Counted from the first letter of the stretch, positions 41,748 through 49,906 are shown. The stretch: DNA of 64,000 nt from Natrinema versiforme JCM 10478 (GCF_000337195.1 NZ_AOID01000019.1:1-64000); one strand, 5' to 3'. Translations and numbers: made by a program. Notes: generated by a model from the sequence alone, not told the origin.

Positions 41748-42238
41748 CCGACGCTGGCGACACGCTCGCGGCGATCGCCGCCGACGCGAACGTGCTCGGA
41801 TTCAAACCCCACGTCGATGCGCTGGTACTCCAGCCGGGCGGCACCACGTTCGTCTACTACACGCGCGACGACGAGATTCGGTGTGTCTACCGAACCGCTC
41901 ACGGCCCGGATGCATGGACTGGCGGGAACGCGAAAGAGGCCGACCGAGTGCGCGAGCACGTCCGGGCGGTCGGCATCGAACACGTCGAGACGACCGACCA
42001 GCGGCCGTTCAATCGACTCAGTAGTGGCCCGTTCCGCGACACCTCGCAGTTCTCGGACGCTCGGCTGTGGGCGCTGGCCGACACCTTCGGGGACTTCGAG
42101 TCCATCGCGACCGCGCGCTCGGATCTGCTCGAGACCGCGCCCGGAATCGGAGAGACGCTGGCCCGCAAAGCTGCGCGTGAACTGGCACAGTACCCGCTTA
42201 CGGACGCTGACGAACAGGAGGTGAGCGACAGTGAGTGA
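41744..42238 (+). CDS. helix-hairpin-helix DNA-binding protein
   Basis: A 164-residue protein whose last 60 residues contain LLETAPGIGETLARKAAREL, a helix-hairpin-helix motif that grips DNA backbone in many repair and replication proteins. The N-terminal part (FKPHVDALVLQPGGTTFVYY) is beta-like and unrecognised. ATGA-coupled. Confidence 0.7.
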   Translation: MTDAGDTLAAIAADANVLGFKPHVDALVLQPGGTTFVYYTRDDEIRCVYRTAHGPDAWTGGNAKEADRVREHVRAVGIEHVETTDQRPFNRLSSGPFRDTSQFSDARLWALADTFGDFESIATARSDLLETAPGIGETLARKAARELAQYPLTDADEQEVSDSE

Positions 42239-42473
42239 ATCCGACCCATCCAGAGAACTAGTCGAATCGCTACACGAACAGGCGTTCGAAGCACAGTCAT
42301 TCGCCCGCACGGTACTCGCCGGAACGCTGGCCTACGAGGACGGCGTACTGGAGAAATCGCAACTCAACGACCTCATCGAGAGTACCAGCGACGACGGAAT
42401 GATCCCATCGGAGTGCTACCCTGGCGACGAGTATTTCGACCGGGCACAGACGAAACTCGAGAATCGATACTGA
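42231..42473 (+). CDS. acidic helical 80-residue protein
   Basis: Starts with GTG eight bases inside the previous gene. It is mostly helical (ELVESLHEQAFEAQSFARTV). No family is recognised. Confidence 0.6.
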   Translation: MSESDPSRELVESLHEQAFEAQSFARTVLAGTLAYEDGVLEKSQLNDLIESTSDDGMIPSECYPGDEYFDRAQTKLENRY

Positions 42474-42475
42474 CC

Positions 42476-43003
42476 ATGACTCAAACTCCCGACCGAATCA
42501 CCGAATCGAACGACCAGACCATCGTGGGCGGCGGCCACGTCGCCTACGAGATAGACGCGACGGAACGGCGCGCACAGTCCCTCTCGTCGAAACTCGAGAC
42601 GGCGATCGAGGCGTTCAACGCCCGCCAATTCCACCACGCGCCGAAAGAGAGTGTCGGCCCGAAACGCGCCCATACCGAGTACAAACTCCGGGCGATCACA
42701 GACGCGATCGCCGAGGCGAACGAGCGGCCGTCGTTCACCAAGCATATCGACGGCGAGTTGTCCTACGTCGTCACGGAGGGGTACTATCCCGACGAGTACA
42801 CGCATTTCGTGGACCTGACCGATATCCCGGCCGACCAGCGCCACCGGGCGCTTTCGACGGTCCAAAACACGCTCTGTCGGCACGGCTATATCGTCAACTC
42901 GCTTCGGAGCGGCGACGACGGGACCCTCGAGAAACTGCATATCGTCTCGCTGGCGTGGGTGTACGACGCACGGTCCCACGGGAGGACGGCGGCCGATGAG
43001 TAG
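42476..43003 (+). CDS. uncharacterised 175-residue protein
   Basis: A soluble, mixed alpha/beta protein with AQSLSSKLETAIEAFNARQF and a later HFVDLTDIPADQRHRALSTV segment. It starts two bases after the previous stop. No family is recognised. Confidence 0.65.
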   Translation: MTQTPDRITESNDQTIVGGGHVAYEIDATERRAQSLSSKLETAIEAFNARQFHHAPKESVGPKRAHTEYKLRAITDAIAEANERPSFTKHIDGELSYVVTEGYYPDEYTHFVDLTDIPADQRHRALSTVQNTLCRHGYIVNSLRSGDDGTLEKLHIVSLAWVYDARSHGRTAADE

Positions 43004-43277
43004 CGCCGAACACCGCCCGATCCCCGACGGCGAGACCCACGTCGCACGCATTTGGTGTCCCGACTGCGGGTGGGAAAAGGTAATCGAGAAAGACGGCCCG
43101 GCCAACGCCGAGCACGCGCCGGATCTCCCGGCGGCCCGGTATTTCGCTCGCAACGATATCGCCCGGCACGTCTCCGAGCGCGAGTTCTTTCTCGACGAGT
43201 CGTGTACGCCGTTTCTGTTCCGCTCGGACGGCTCGATTCGGCGCTTCGAACCGGAGGTGTGCGAGTTTGTCGAGTGA
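42996..43277 (+). CDS. uncharacterised 93-residue protein with CPDCGW motif
   Basis: Contains RIWCPDCGWEKVIEKDGP near the start and ends CEFVE; perhaps one zinc site. It overlaps the next gene by 11 bases. No family is recognised. Confidence 0.6.
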   Translation: MSSAEHRPIPDGETHVARIWCPDCGWEKVIEKDGPANAEHAPDLPAARYFARNDIARHVSEREFFLDESCTPFLFRSDGSIRRFEPEVCEFVE

Positions 43278-43575
43278 CGAATCCGAGTCTGACACGGGAG
43301 ACTATCGCTGCCCCGATCACGGCCAGGTCTCACCGAACGATCGCCAACACGAGGGCCGAGCCCACGCCTTTGTCTGTCCGAGAGACAGATGCGGGCAGAC
43401 GGTAAAGAATACAACAGTTGATTGGGACGCATACTGGGACGCCAAAGAGAACGGCGAGAATCCGCCATGTCCCAACTGCGGGAGCGACAACATCGGTTCG
43501 GTCCCGGCGAGCCCACCGTTTCGCTGCCGGGACTGCGGGAACGACTATGGGTGGGCGGGAGCCTACCGACCATGA
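43267..43575 (+). CDS. double zinc-ribbon protein, 102 residues
   Basis: Starts with TTG. It has YRCPDHGQ...CPRDRCG and PPCPNCGSDNIG...FRCRDCGND, two four-ligand zinc ribbons of the transcription-factor type. It is probably a nucleic-acid binder. It is the last sizeable gene of the rightward chain. Confidence 0.65.
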   Translation: MSSDESESDTGDYRCPDHGQVSPNDRQHEGRAHAFVCPRDRCGQTVKNTTVDWDAYWDAKENGENPPCPNCGSDNIGSVPASPPFRCRDCGNDYGWAGAYRP

Positions 43576-43625
43576 GGCTCGACGAATTCGCTGAACGTAT
43601 TTTCCGCAGTTGGCAGCTAATCTAA
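43572..43625 (+). CDS. possible 17-residue peptide
   Basis: ATG overlaps the previous stop (CCATGA) and encodes MRLDEFAERIFRSWQLI. It may be only the tail of the transcript; the overlap is its sole support. Confidence 0.2.
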   Translation: MRLDEFAERIFRSWQLI

Positions 43626-43793
43626 GTCGTGCTCATCAATAGCGTCTCGAGCCGATCGTAGGTCCCGAATTAGCTTCTCTACACCGTCGCGATCGGTAGT
43701 AGCAACAACACTCTTTGAATCTTGAATCATTTCAATCTCCACGATCCCGTCTTCTCGAGTTCTGACTTCGTAATCAATCTCGTTATCTGACAT
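43617..43793 (-). CDS. uncharacterised 58-residue acidic protein
   Basis: A small protein (EIDYEVRTREDGIVEIEMIQ, then GVEKLIRDLRSARDAIDEHD) of the strand-helix type. The DNA is less GC-rich than its neighbours. It is convergent with the long operon. The start at 43793 is preferred over 43811. Confidence 0.6.
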   Translation of the reverse strand: MSDNEIDYEVRTREDGIVEIEMIQDSKSVVATTDRDGVEKLIRDLRSARDAIDEHDLD

Positions 43794-44354
43794 CGTGATA
43801 ATCTTATCCACCGTTCATTTAGAGCTTCTCTTTGACTGATAGCCCGGACAGATAGAACACTCACAACCGAGGAAACGACGCCCGGCGCAGCGTGGGCAAC
43901 GACCGACGCCGGACATGATCTGAGACGATGATCGGATGCCGCGCACGGGAGCGCGACGTGAGATCGTATCACACGGGGCGTTATCAACTTCATGGCTCGC
44001 TGAGTTTCACTCGAAATGAGGTGTGTCGAAACGCCACGAACGGCGCGGGGGAGTGTTAAACGCCCGCTCGCGGTGTTCTGGGGAGTGTCGCGCATGTGGA
44101 ACGCGACAGGCAAACGGATGCGTGCTGGCCTGTTGAGTTCCGTGCCTACACGTGTTGGTCACGTCGCCTGCCACCATAACGGCTATATCTCGCTAGTCGA
44201 AAGTCGGGTGTGGCCGTCGCGTCTGCCGGTTGCGGACGGTCTGACAACGTTGATCGGTCGGCGTTCTGCCTGCCTCCGCAACCGTCACGGCGGCGGCCGT
44301 TTCCTATCTACGAGAACCATCACGAATTAGATGTTTCAGTGAGAGGCCGGCTCT
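43794..44354. other. 561-base region without a convincing gene
   Basis: It contains a TGTCGCG/CGCGACA hairpin (44086-44108; nine-base loop) and GC-rich inverted segments near 43880. Two open frames here (one each way) encode basic proteins unlike haloarchaeal ones and are rejected. An unannotated RNA is possible. Confidence 0.35.
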
Positions 44355-44495
44355 ATGGGTGAAGAAATGATCTTCCCGTTGATCGCCGCGATAGTCGTTG
44401 CTCTCTTTGCGATTGTCCTCTGGGAATACTGGCTCTCTGGAGTGGTGTTCGACTTTATTTGCGGTATCAATGAGAACGCGATCGGCTGTTCGTAA
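44355..44495 (+). CDS. 46-residue single-helix membrane protein
   Basis: MGEEMIFPLIAAIVVALFAI continues into WEYWLSGVVF and a short tail with two Cys. One clear membrane helix and a good ATG make it a likely small gene. It lies 132 bases before parA. The function is unknown. Confidence 0.55.
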   Translation: MGEEMIFPLIAAIVVALFAIVLWEYWLSGVVFDFICGINENAIGCS

Positions 44496-44604
44496 CTCGG
44501 CGTCTATTGCCGGATTACTGGCGTCTGAACTATTTTACCCGTGAGTAATCCTGTATTCGAACACTACACCCGAATCAGTTGTCTGGATAAGCTATATGTA
44601 TCTC

Positions 44605-44630
44605 GTATCTGTATTCAGTATCTGTATATG
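44605..44630 (+). repeat. partition-type repeat array 1, upstream of parA
   Basis: GTATCTGTATTCA is followed by GTATCTGTATATG at 13-base spacing, directly before the parA ATG at 44628. Its CAGTATCTGTATA stretch matches the complementary strand of array 2 exactly over 13 bases. It is probably the autoregulatory site of the partition system. Confidence 0.65.
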
Positions 44631-45473
44631 GCTGATTCCATCAAACGAGCCTGTGCCTACGTCCCTAAGGGGGGCGTTGGCAAGACGACCAGCACGGCAC
44701 ACATCGCCGTTTCGGCGGCACAAGGCCATGGACTCGATGTTCTGTTGATCGATCTTGCGGGGACACAGAACGACCTCGCGACCCAGTTCGGGCTCGCCGA
44801 TGAGGTCACTGATACCGACGCGCCGGTTTCGGCGGTGTTCGGTGACCAGTGGGAGTTCATTCAGGAAAACATCGATAACGTCGTCGAGCGCATGGTCTAC
44901 GAAACCGACGAGGGGCCAGACCTAATCCCGGCCGACGACGGCCTCGGCGGGGCCGACAACAATCTCGCGAATGTTCCGCGGGAAGATCGGTACGGCCGAC
45001 TCGAGGCGTTCATCAATGAGCAGATCGCGCCCGAATACGACCTCGTCTTGCTAGATCTGCCCGGAAAGGAGGACAATATCACGATCAACGGCCTGTTCGC
45101 TGCCGAAAACGTAGTTGCCCCGCTCCGACCGGGAGAGTTCGAACGGAAACAACTCGAGAATCTCGAGCGCGAGCTGACCCTAATCCGTGACGACGAGGAC
45201 CACGACGCCGACCCCCAACTCCGACTCGTCTTTGCAACGATGGTCAACCAGACCACGAATCTTGCCGAGAAGTTTGCGAACTCGCTCGAGACCGAATATC
45301 CAGAGATCGCAGGCACGCCAGTTTCGCAGACGGCGAATATCGGCAACCAACAAGGCGAAGGCCGAACGCTGTTTGCACTCCCTGACGACGAGTTGTACAA
45401 CACGGGCGAACGCGCCCGCGACTCGTACCGCGAACTAACGACCGACCTACTTGACCGACTGGAGGAACGATAA
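44628..45473 (+). CDS. parA: ParA-type partition ATPase
   Basis: A 281-residue protein with the deviant Walker A motif PKGGVGKTT (residues 13-21), LLIDLAGTQND as the A'-box and DLVLLDLPGKEDN as Walker B. ParA proteins move plasmid copies apart by cycling on the nucleoid with a centromere-binding partner. The 139-residue gene directly downstream is the natural partner. The start at 44628 overlaps the repeat array, consistent with a leaderless, self-repressed gene. Confidence 0.92.
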   Translation: MADSIKRACAYVPKGGVGKTTSTAHIAVSAAQGHGLDVLLIDLAGTQNDLATQFGLADEVTDTDAPVSAVFGDQWEFIQENIDNVVERMVYETDEGPDLIPADDGLGGADNNLANVPREDRYGRLEAFINEQIAPEYDLVLLDLPGKEDNITINGLFAAENVVAPLRPGEFERKQLENLERELTLIRDDEDHDADPQLRLVFATMVNQTTNLAEKFANSLETEYPEIAGTPVSQTANIGNQQGEGRTLFALPDDELYNTGERARDSYRELTTDLLDRLEER

Positions 45474-45475
45474 TC

Positions 45476-45895
45476 ATGTCCGAAGAGGAAGCCGAAAATG
45501 CGTGGGAACAGTCGAAAGAACAGAAACGAAAGGACACGCCGGCCAAGGCCGAGGCCGACGACGCCGACGACGAGCCACAGTCGCTCGAGGATGCCGTAGC
45601 CGAGGCATACGAGAAAATCGACAATAATGACCTCTCCTCGAATCTCACGCTTCGCGACGAGAATCTGGCGGCGCTGTTCCACGGACTCGAGGGCGCGAAC
45701 CAACTCGAGGACGTAGGCGTTGCGGCAGCTGACGAGATCAACTGGGACCAAGAGGATACGGACACACGAGCCGGTGTCCTTCGAGCGTTGGTTCGGATCG
45801 GGCTCAATGAGGTAGACAGCGACGAGGACGACGACGGAATTATCCAAGCGGGCAAGGACGGCCGCCGACAGTACTACGATTCAGACGATTTCTGA
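45476..45895 (+). CDS. putative centromere-binding partner of ParA
   Basis: A 139-residue acidic protein starting two bases after the parA stop. A long charged N-terminus is followed by a helical region (ENLAALFHGLEGANQLEDVG, then TRAGVLRALVRIGLNEVD) that could hold a ribbon-helix-helix or helix-turn-helix fold. No family is recognised; position and size suggest the ParB/ParG role. Confidence 0.6.
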   Translation: MSEEEAENAWEQSKEQKRKDTPAKAEADDADDEPQSLEDAVAEAYEKIDNNDLSSNLTLRDENLAALFHGLEGANQLEDVGVAAADEINWDQEDTDTRAGVLRALVRIGLNEVDSDEDDDGIIQAGKDGRRQYYDSDDF

Positions 45896-45917
45896 TTAGT
45901 CGCTCCCGGAAGAATAT

Positions 45918-45950
45918 TGTATCTGGATACTGTATACAGATACTGGATAC
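45918..45950. repeat. partition-type repeat array 2
   Basis: TGTATCTGGATACTG (45918-45932) is followed by the inverted unit GTATACAGATACTGGATAC. CTGTATACAG is a perfect palindrome at its centre. The array ends two bases before the ATG of the HNH gene and would cover that gene's promoter. Candidate centromere or operator. Confidence 0.65.
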
Positions 45951-45951
45951 A

Positions 45952-46404
45952 ATGGCGATGAACAAGTCCGACTATCGGGAACGCTGTCTCGAGGCGAAAG
46001 GCGAGCAGTGTACGATCTGCGACGCGACGGAGAGCATAATCGTCCATCACATTGACGGCGACCGAGAGAACAACGACCTCGACAACCTCACACCCGTTTG
46101 CCGATCCTGCCACAACCGAATCCATGGAAATCACCCAGACTACCGGGAGTGGTACGAGAAATTAGAGGGCGAAGCGGGTCCTGCATTCGCGCAGGCCGAA
46201 GCTCTTCAGAAACCGATCTACATCCGAGAGGAAGCGTGGAACGAATACGACGACTCCCTCGCTCTTGACGTTCGGAAGAAGCTGTACGACATGGATTTTC
46301 GAGATTACGATCGCCGAGAACTGCACGAAGCGACGCTACTGGTAGCAGCGGAACACCCAGAGCTAATCGTCGAGAAGTTCCTCAAAATCCGAGGCGAACT
46401 GTAG
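45952..46404 (+). CDS. HNH endonuclease between two repeat arrays
   Basis: A 150-residue protein with an N-terminal HNH domain (CTICDATESIIVHHIDGD ... LTPVCRSCHNRIHG) and a helical C-terminal half. Repeat array 2 precedes its start and array 3 follows its stop. It may be a homing-type gene inserted into the partition locus, or one adopted into its regulation. Confidence 0.85.
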   Translation: MAMNKSDYRERCLEAKGEQCTICDATESIIVHHIDGDRENNDLDNLTPVCRSCHNRIHGNHPDYREWYEKLEGEAGPAFAQAEALQKPIYIREEAWNEYDDSLALDVRKKLYDMDFRDYDRRELHEATLLVAAEHPELIVEKFLKIRGEL

Positions 46405-46413
46405 CCGCCATAC

Positions 46414-46446
46414 TGTATCTGGATACTGGATACGGATATTGGATAC
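46414..46446. repeat. partition-type repeat array 3
   Basis: TGTATCTGGATACTG (46414-46428) is identical to the first 15 bases of array 2, and the direct units GGATACGGATATTGGATAC follow. It lies 59 bases before the pilin start, with CTATTATAG as a possible TATA box at its end. Confidence 0.65.
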
Positions 46447-46504
46447 TATTATAGTCTTGCAGTGTGACGTATTCAGTGAGCGGGGAAACCCGCCAGATAC
46501 CAAA

Positions 46505-46894
46505 ATGGCAGAACGCAATTCGCGGGGCGTCAGCCCCGTCGTTGGCACAGTTGCATTACTCGCGCTCACGATCGTCATGGCGGCCACGACCGCCGCGTTC
46601 GTCATGGACATCCACCCGCCCACCGAGCCCGATCTCCGACAGTCCCTGGAGTCCGACGACCAACCTGAGACGCCCAACGCGACCTTCCAATTCACCCAGA
46701 GCCGCGGCCTCACCACTGTTACCCATTCCGGCGGCGACACGCTCGCAGCCGACCGCGTGACACTCGCAACCGACGACGGCTCGCAGCAGTGGGCCGACAG
46801 CGGCGAGGTGACAGAGGGCGACTCGCGGACCGTTTCGGGGAGCGGGGTTCGGGTTCTCTGGAACGGGGAGGTGATCGGTGAATCTGGTACGTAG
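46505..46894 (+). CDS. archaeal type IV pilin
   Basis: A 129-residue protein starting MAERNSRGVSPVVGTVALLA, the class III signal and hydrophobic helix of archaeal pilins; the prepilin peptidase would cut after the Gly preceding VSPVVG. The remaining 90 residues form a small acidic beta-like head. Pilins give adhesion fibres. A copy on a mobile element, directly after a partition repeat, could change host attachment. The start at 46505 is set by the signal. Confidence 0.9.
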   Translation: MAERNSRGVSPVVGTVALLALTIVMAATTAAFVMDIHPPTEPDLRQSLESDDQPETPNATFQFTQSRGLTTVTHSGGDTLAADRVTLATDDGSQQWADSGEVTEGDSRTVSGSGVRVLWNGEVIGESGT

Positions 46895-46943
46895 GGCGGC
46901 TGTCGGGGAAACAACTAGTACGAACGAAATTGAAATTTTAGAT

Positions 46944-47144
46944 ATGACAGAGACAACAGAGACCGACGAGACGGACCAAGAATGGGCAGAGGAGATGCTG
47001 TTAGACGCGGTAGACAACATCGCCGACGTGCAAAACCACTACGACGAACTCACCGACGAGCAAGAGGATATGCTCGCGGACGCGAAATCAGGAATCGCAG
47101 CCGTCTATACGAACCTTGACGGTGAGGTGGTATTCGATCTATGA
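46944..47144 (+). CDS. acidic 66-residue protein
   Basis: A very acidic helical protein (DQEWAEEMLLDAVDNIADVQ). It is ATGA-coupled to the next gene; the start at 46944 follows the composition change. No family is recognised. Confidence 0.6.
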   Translation: MTETTETDETDQEWAEEMLLDAVDNIADVQNHYDELTDEQEDMLADAKSGIAAVYTNLDGEVVFDL

Positions 47145-47341
47145 CCGACGATACTGAGCGGATAGTGAACGGACATCGGCTTGAAGACCTCGGACAGCCG
47201 AACCCCTACGTCCCCGATAGAGATGCTCGTTGTATCGATTGTGGACTGACGACACGCGGGACCATTGACCCGTTCCGAGAGGAACCGTGTAACGGAGACA
47301 CGGGAACAGAGCAAGCCGAGAGCAAGAACGCGGACCAATGA
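47141..47341 (+). CDS. 66-residue protein with CIDCG motif
   Basis: Contains DRDARCIDCGLTTRGT and a later Cys, possibly one zinc site. It resembles short haloarchaeal plasmid proteins. ATGA-coupled on both sides. Confidence 0.6.
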   Translation: MTDDTERIVNGHRLEDLGQPNPYVPDRDARCIDCGLTTRGTIDPFREEPCNGDTGTEQAESKNADQ

Positions 47342-47481
47342 TAGACGACTGTCCCAAGTGCGGCGGCGAAGCGCGCTTTTACGACGGTAGGGGGCCTGTG
47401 TGCCGGGATTGCGGCTGGCATCCCCACCAAGGCAAAGGCGGGAAACCAATGTCCGATACCGAAGTGAGGCCAGACCAATGA
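47338..47481 (+). CDS. 47-residue zinc-ribbon protein
   Basis: MIDDCPKCGGEARFYDGRGP and CRDCGWHPHQGKGG form a complete zinc ribbon. ATGA overlaps occur on both sides. Confidence 0.65.
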   Translation: MIDDCPKCGGEARFYDGRGPVCRDCGWHPHQGKGGKPMSDTEVRPDQ

Positions 47482-47696
47482 CCGAGACTGATTCATCGAT
47501 CCCCGACATGGCCGAGATCGACTGGGGACCGACCCGACGGCCACTCGAGGCCGGCGACCCGTGTCCCGAATGCGGGCACCCGTTCAATTCCGACGCGTGG
47601 GACGTGCGCCACGTCCACGGCGGCCCCAGTGCCGGCGAGTCGTGGCTCTACGAGTGTCCGGGCTGTGAGCAAGAAACCTGCGTGATCGGCACATGA
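47478..47696 (+). CDS. 72-residue zinc-ribbon protein
   Basis: Contains DPCPECGHPFNSDAWDVRHV and later YECPGCEQETCVIGT, a four-cysteine site. ATGA-coupled to both neighbours. The function is unknown. Confidence 0.65.
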   Translation: MTETDSSIPDMAEIDWGPTRRPLEAGDPCPECGHPFNSDAWDVRHVHGGPSAGESWLYECPGCEQETCVIGT

Positions 47697-47968
47697 GCGG
47701 GACAGATTCGCCCTCGAGCACGTCGGAATCGGGACCAGAGCACGTCGGCGGCTTAGATACCACCTCGGAGTTGAACGCGGCGTTCGGGTGGCGTTTGGCG
47801 TTCATCCCGTTTGCCTATGTCCTAATCGGCCTCATGTACTCCGCCGGATACATGTCATTCAACGTGTGGCATGAATGGCTGTTCGTGGCGCTCATCGGAC
47901 TGTATACGATCATTGGCCCTGCGGAGTATCTCTACCACCGACGACGGATCGCTAGCACCGACTCGTAG
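47693..47968 (+). CDS. small two-helix membrane protein
   Basis: A 91-residue protein with membrane segments at about residues 33-52 and 59-80 after a Ser-rich soluble start. It is the last gene of the pilin transcript. No family is recognised. Confidence 0.65.
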   Translation: MSGTDSPSSTSESGPEHVGGLDTTSELNAAFGWRLAFIPFAYVLIGLMYSAGYMSFNVWHEWLFVALIGLYTIIGPAEYLYHRRRIASTDS

Positions 47969-48488
47969 AAACCCCCGACCACACTGCTTTTCTTAAAAGT
48001 CGGTTTGGTAGCCGACCGTGACGCGGCCTCTCGCAATACCTGTTGGGATTCGGCCGTTCCAACCACTGGATCGACCAAACCTATTTTGGCCCTCTCTCCT
48101 ATAGCGGCTATCGTGGTGCCGCTACCGTTGCACAGAGGCCCACACCCCAGAACCGAAGTCCACAGGACTTCGGGGAAGGGGAACCGGTATTGGGGCACTT
48201 GCTCGCTTGGACGCTCCTTACGGCACGTCTTCATTGCGATGAGAGTTCCCGCACCGTATTAGGTGCTGGAAAAGGCCTTGACCCCCCCGTTCACGTTTTA
48301 GGTGCTTACTTGGGTGGCTGGCGGCCCCTTAGGGGCTGTGCGAGCGCAGCCCGTACCACCTGCCCGACATGGACTTTTGCGGCCGTTGACCGGGTGATAC
48401 TGTAGCCGACCGTTTCCGATCGGCATCATGCACCGCATTCGATACAACAGCCGCAACGATTATAAATATTGCGACAGTGATTGTGAGT
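47969..48488. other. 520-base structured non-coding region
   Basis: It has a nine-pair hairpin CCGAAGTCC-ACA-GGACTTCGG (48153-48173), a multi-arm fold closed by GGTGG/CCACC (48313-48360) with GCCCC/GGGGC inside, and a 12-base direct repeat GTAGCCGACCGT at 48008-48019 and 48402-48413. The frames over it are not protein-like. It ends at the TATA box of the TnpB unit. It may be a structured RNA or an element end. Confidence 0.5.
48460..48467 (+). promoter_or_regulatory. TATA box of the RHH-TnpB unit
   Basis: TTATAAAT lies about 25 bases before the ATG at 48489. Confidence 0.55.
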
Positions 48489-48617
48489 ATGGGCAAGACG
48501 ATAACGGTGTCCGACCACGTCTACGAAATGCTATCTGAGTTAAAAGACGAGAAAGACCACCAGACATTCGACTCTGCAATCAGGGAGGTGCTACGCGATG
48601 CCGACCACGAAATCTGA
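48489..48617 (+). CDS. 42-residue ribbon-helix-helix protein
   Basis: MGKTITVSDHVYEMLSELKD then FDSAIREVLRD, the VapB-like antitoxin fold common in haloarchaea. It overlaps the tnpB start by 20 bases, so the two are translated together; it may repress the unit. Confidence 0.7.
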   Translation: MGKTITVSDHVYEMLSELKDEKDHQTFDSAIREVLRDADHEI

Positions 48618-49878
48618 ATCTGACACCTACATACGGACTGTCACGGTCCCAATTGAAACACCAACTTCCCGAAAGACTGGGATGCTCAACCGACAGATCA
48701 AAAACTACCTCCTGGCACGCCAGTATGCCGCTAAACACTTCCAGAGCGACGGCGTGGTGGCCAGCGATCTAACGTACTCCAAACGCAACGAGCTTCGGAA
48801 GTCTATCCGCACAAAGCCCGATGTCGATTTGAATGCACGGTCGATTGAAGTGGCCATAACCAGGATGGCGAAAGACTACAGCAAATACGAAACAGATCCG
48901 CGGGCGAGTGAACCGTGGCCTGAGGGTGTCAACATCATTGCTTACTCTGCACAGACGGCATATCTGTTCCACGATACTGGTCGGTACTATCTTTGTGTCC
49001 CTGGGAAGAACGACCACCTGATCCTTCCGTTAGTTGTGTCTGACGATCAATACCACCAAGAAGCTCTGCCTAATCCCGAGGCCGCGAAGGACAGTGGACG
49101 CCGGCCGGGAACAGCGTTGGAAGATTTCGGACCAAGCGATTTCCAAGGGACGGCTGTCGGACTTGGACAGTGTTCGGTAGTGAAACGCGGTCCTCGAGAG
49201 TTCGAACTCCACCTTTCGGTGAAACGCGAGCAGAAGGCGTCACGCAATGTTACTACGCCGCGGTACATTGTCGGTGTCGATCGCGGCCGCAACCAACTCA
49301 TCTACGCAGCGCTTTATGATCGAAAGGAGGATCATGTGAAACAGTGGGTGAATGTTTCCGGGGACGAGGTCGAGAACATGATGGATCAAGTCGCCGATCG
49401 AATCGCTGAATGCCAACAGGCTGGCGTGCTCGAGGAGATGGACAAACTCCGAAGACGGCGACGCCGGTTCAAGCGACAAAAGGACTACGAGGCCGCAAAT
49501 GAGATTGTTGACTTGGCACATGAAGGTCTGCGCGGACAGTCCACACTCGAGTCATATGGCGTTGTAATCGTGCTCGAGTATTTATCTGGTATGAGTCGGC
49601 TAGGTGGGTACTCGGCAGAGCGAAGGCGGTTCGCTGAATGGTCGTACTACCGGCAGTATCTGGCAATCAAAAACAAAGCCGAACCATACGATATTAGTAT
49701 TGAATCGGTCGAATCAGCCTACACTAGCCGAAAGTGCGCGCGGTGCGGTGTCGATGGTGATGAAACACACCGTTCGGGCATACACTTCGAGTGCGAATCG
49801 TGTGGGTACGAGATCCACGCCGACGCGAATGCGGCCGTAAATATCGCAAAGCGGTATGCAGAATCGCTTGAAGCGTAA
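48598..49878 (+). CDS. tnpB: TnpB, RNA-guided nuclease of the IS200/IS605 group
   Basis: A 426-residue protein with an intact RuvC-like site: Asp228 in VGVDRGRNQ, Glu327 in IVLEYLSG and Asp409 in EIHADANAA, with a four-Cys zinc finger between them (CARCG...CESCG). TnpB cuts DNA guided by an RNA from the element's right end and helps the element persist. No tnpA is present, so the unit cannot move alone. A CG-rich hairpin follows the stop. Confidence 0.92.
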   Translation: MPTTKSESDTYIRTVTVPIETPTSRKTGMLNRQIKNYLLARQYAAKHFQSDGVVASDLTYSKRNELRKSIRTKPDVDLNARSIEVAITRMAKDYSKYETDPRASEPWPEGVNIIAYSAQTAYLFHDTGRYYLCVPGKNDHLILPLVVSDDQYHQEALPNPEAAKDSGRRPGTALEDFGPSDFQGTAVGLGQCSVVKRGPREFELHLSVKREQKASRNVTTPRYIVGVDRGRNQLIYAALYDRKEDHVKQWVNVSGDEVENMMDQVADRIAECQQAGVLEEMDKLRRRRRRFKRQKDYEAANEIVDLAHEGLRGQSTLESYGVVIVLEYLSGMSRLGGYSAERRRFAEWSYYRQYLAIKNKAEPYDISIESVESAYTSRKCARCGVDGDETHRSGIHFECESCGYEIHADANAAVNIAKRYAESLEA

Positions 49879-49906
49879 CTATTGAGACTGGGACTGTGGA
49901 AAGATG

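Noticed and set aside
41330-42238. Long alternative rightward frame entering the helix-hairpin-helix gene
   Set aside because: Its upstream part is Arg-rich and in the wrong frame within the 217-residue gene; the true start is the ATGA overlap at 41744.
44016-44330. Rightward 104-codon frame before the small membrane gene
   Set aside because: Basic, Cys/Arg-rich and covers a perfect hairpin; no acidic character or family.
48005-48405. Open frames over the structured region upstream of tnpB
   Set aside because: They coincide with strong hairpins, are not acidic and show no family; RNA structure explains the region better.
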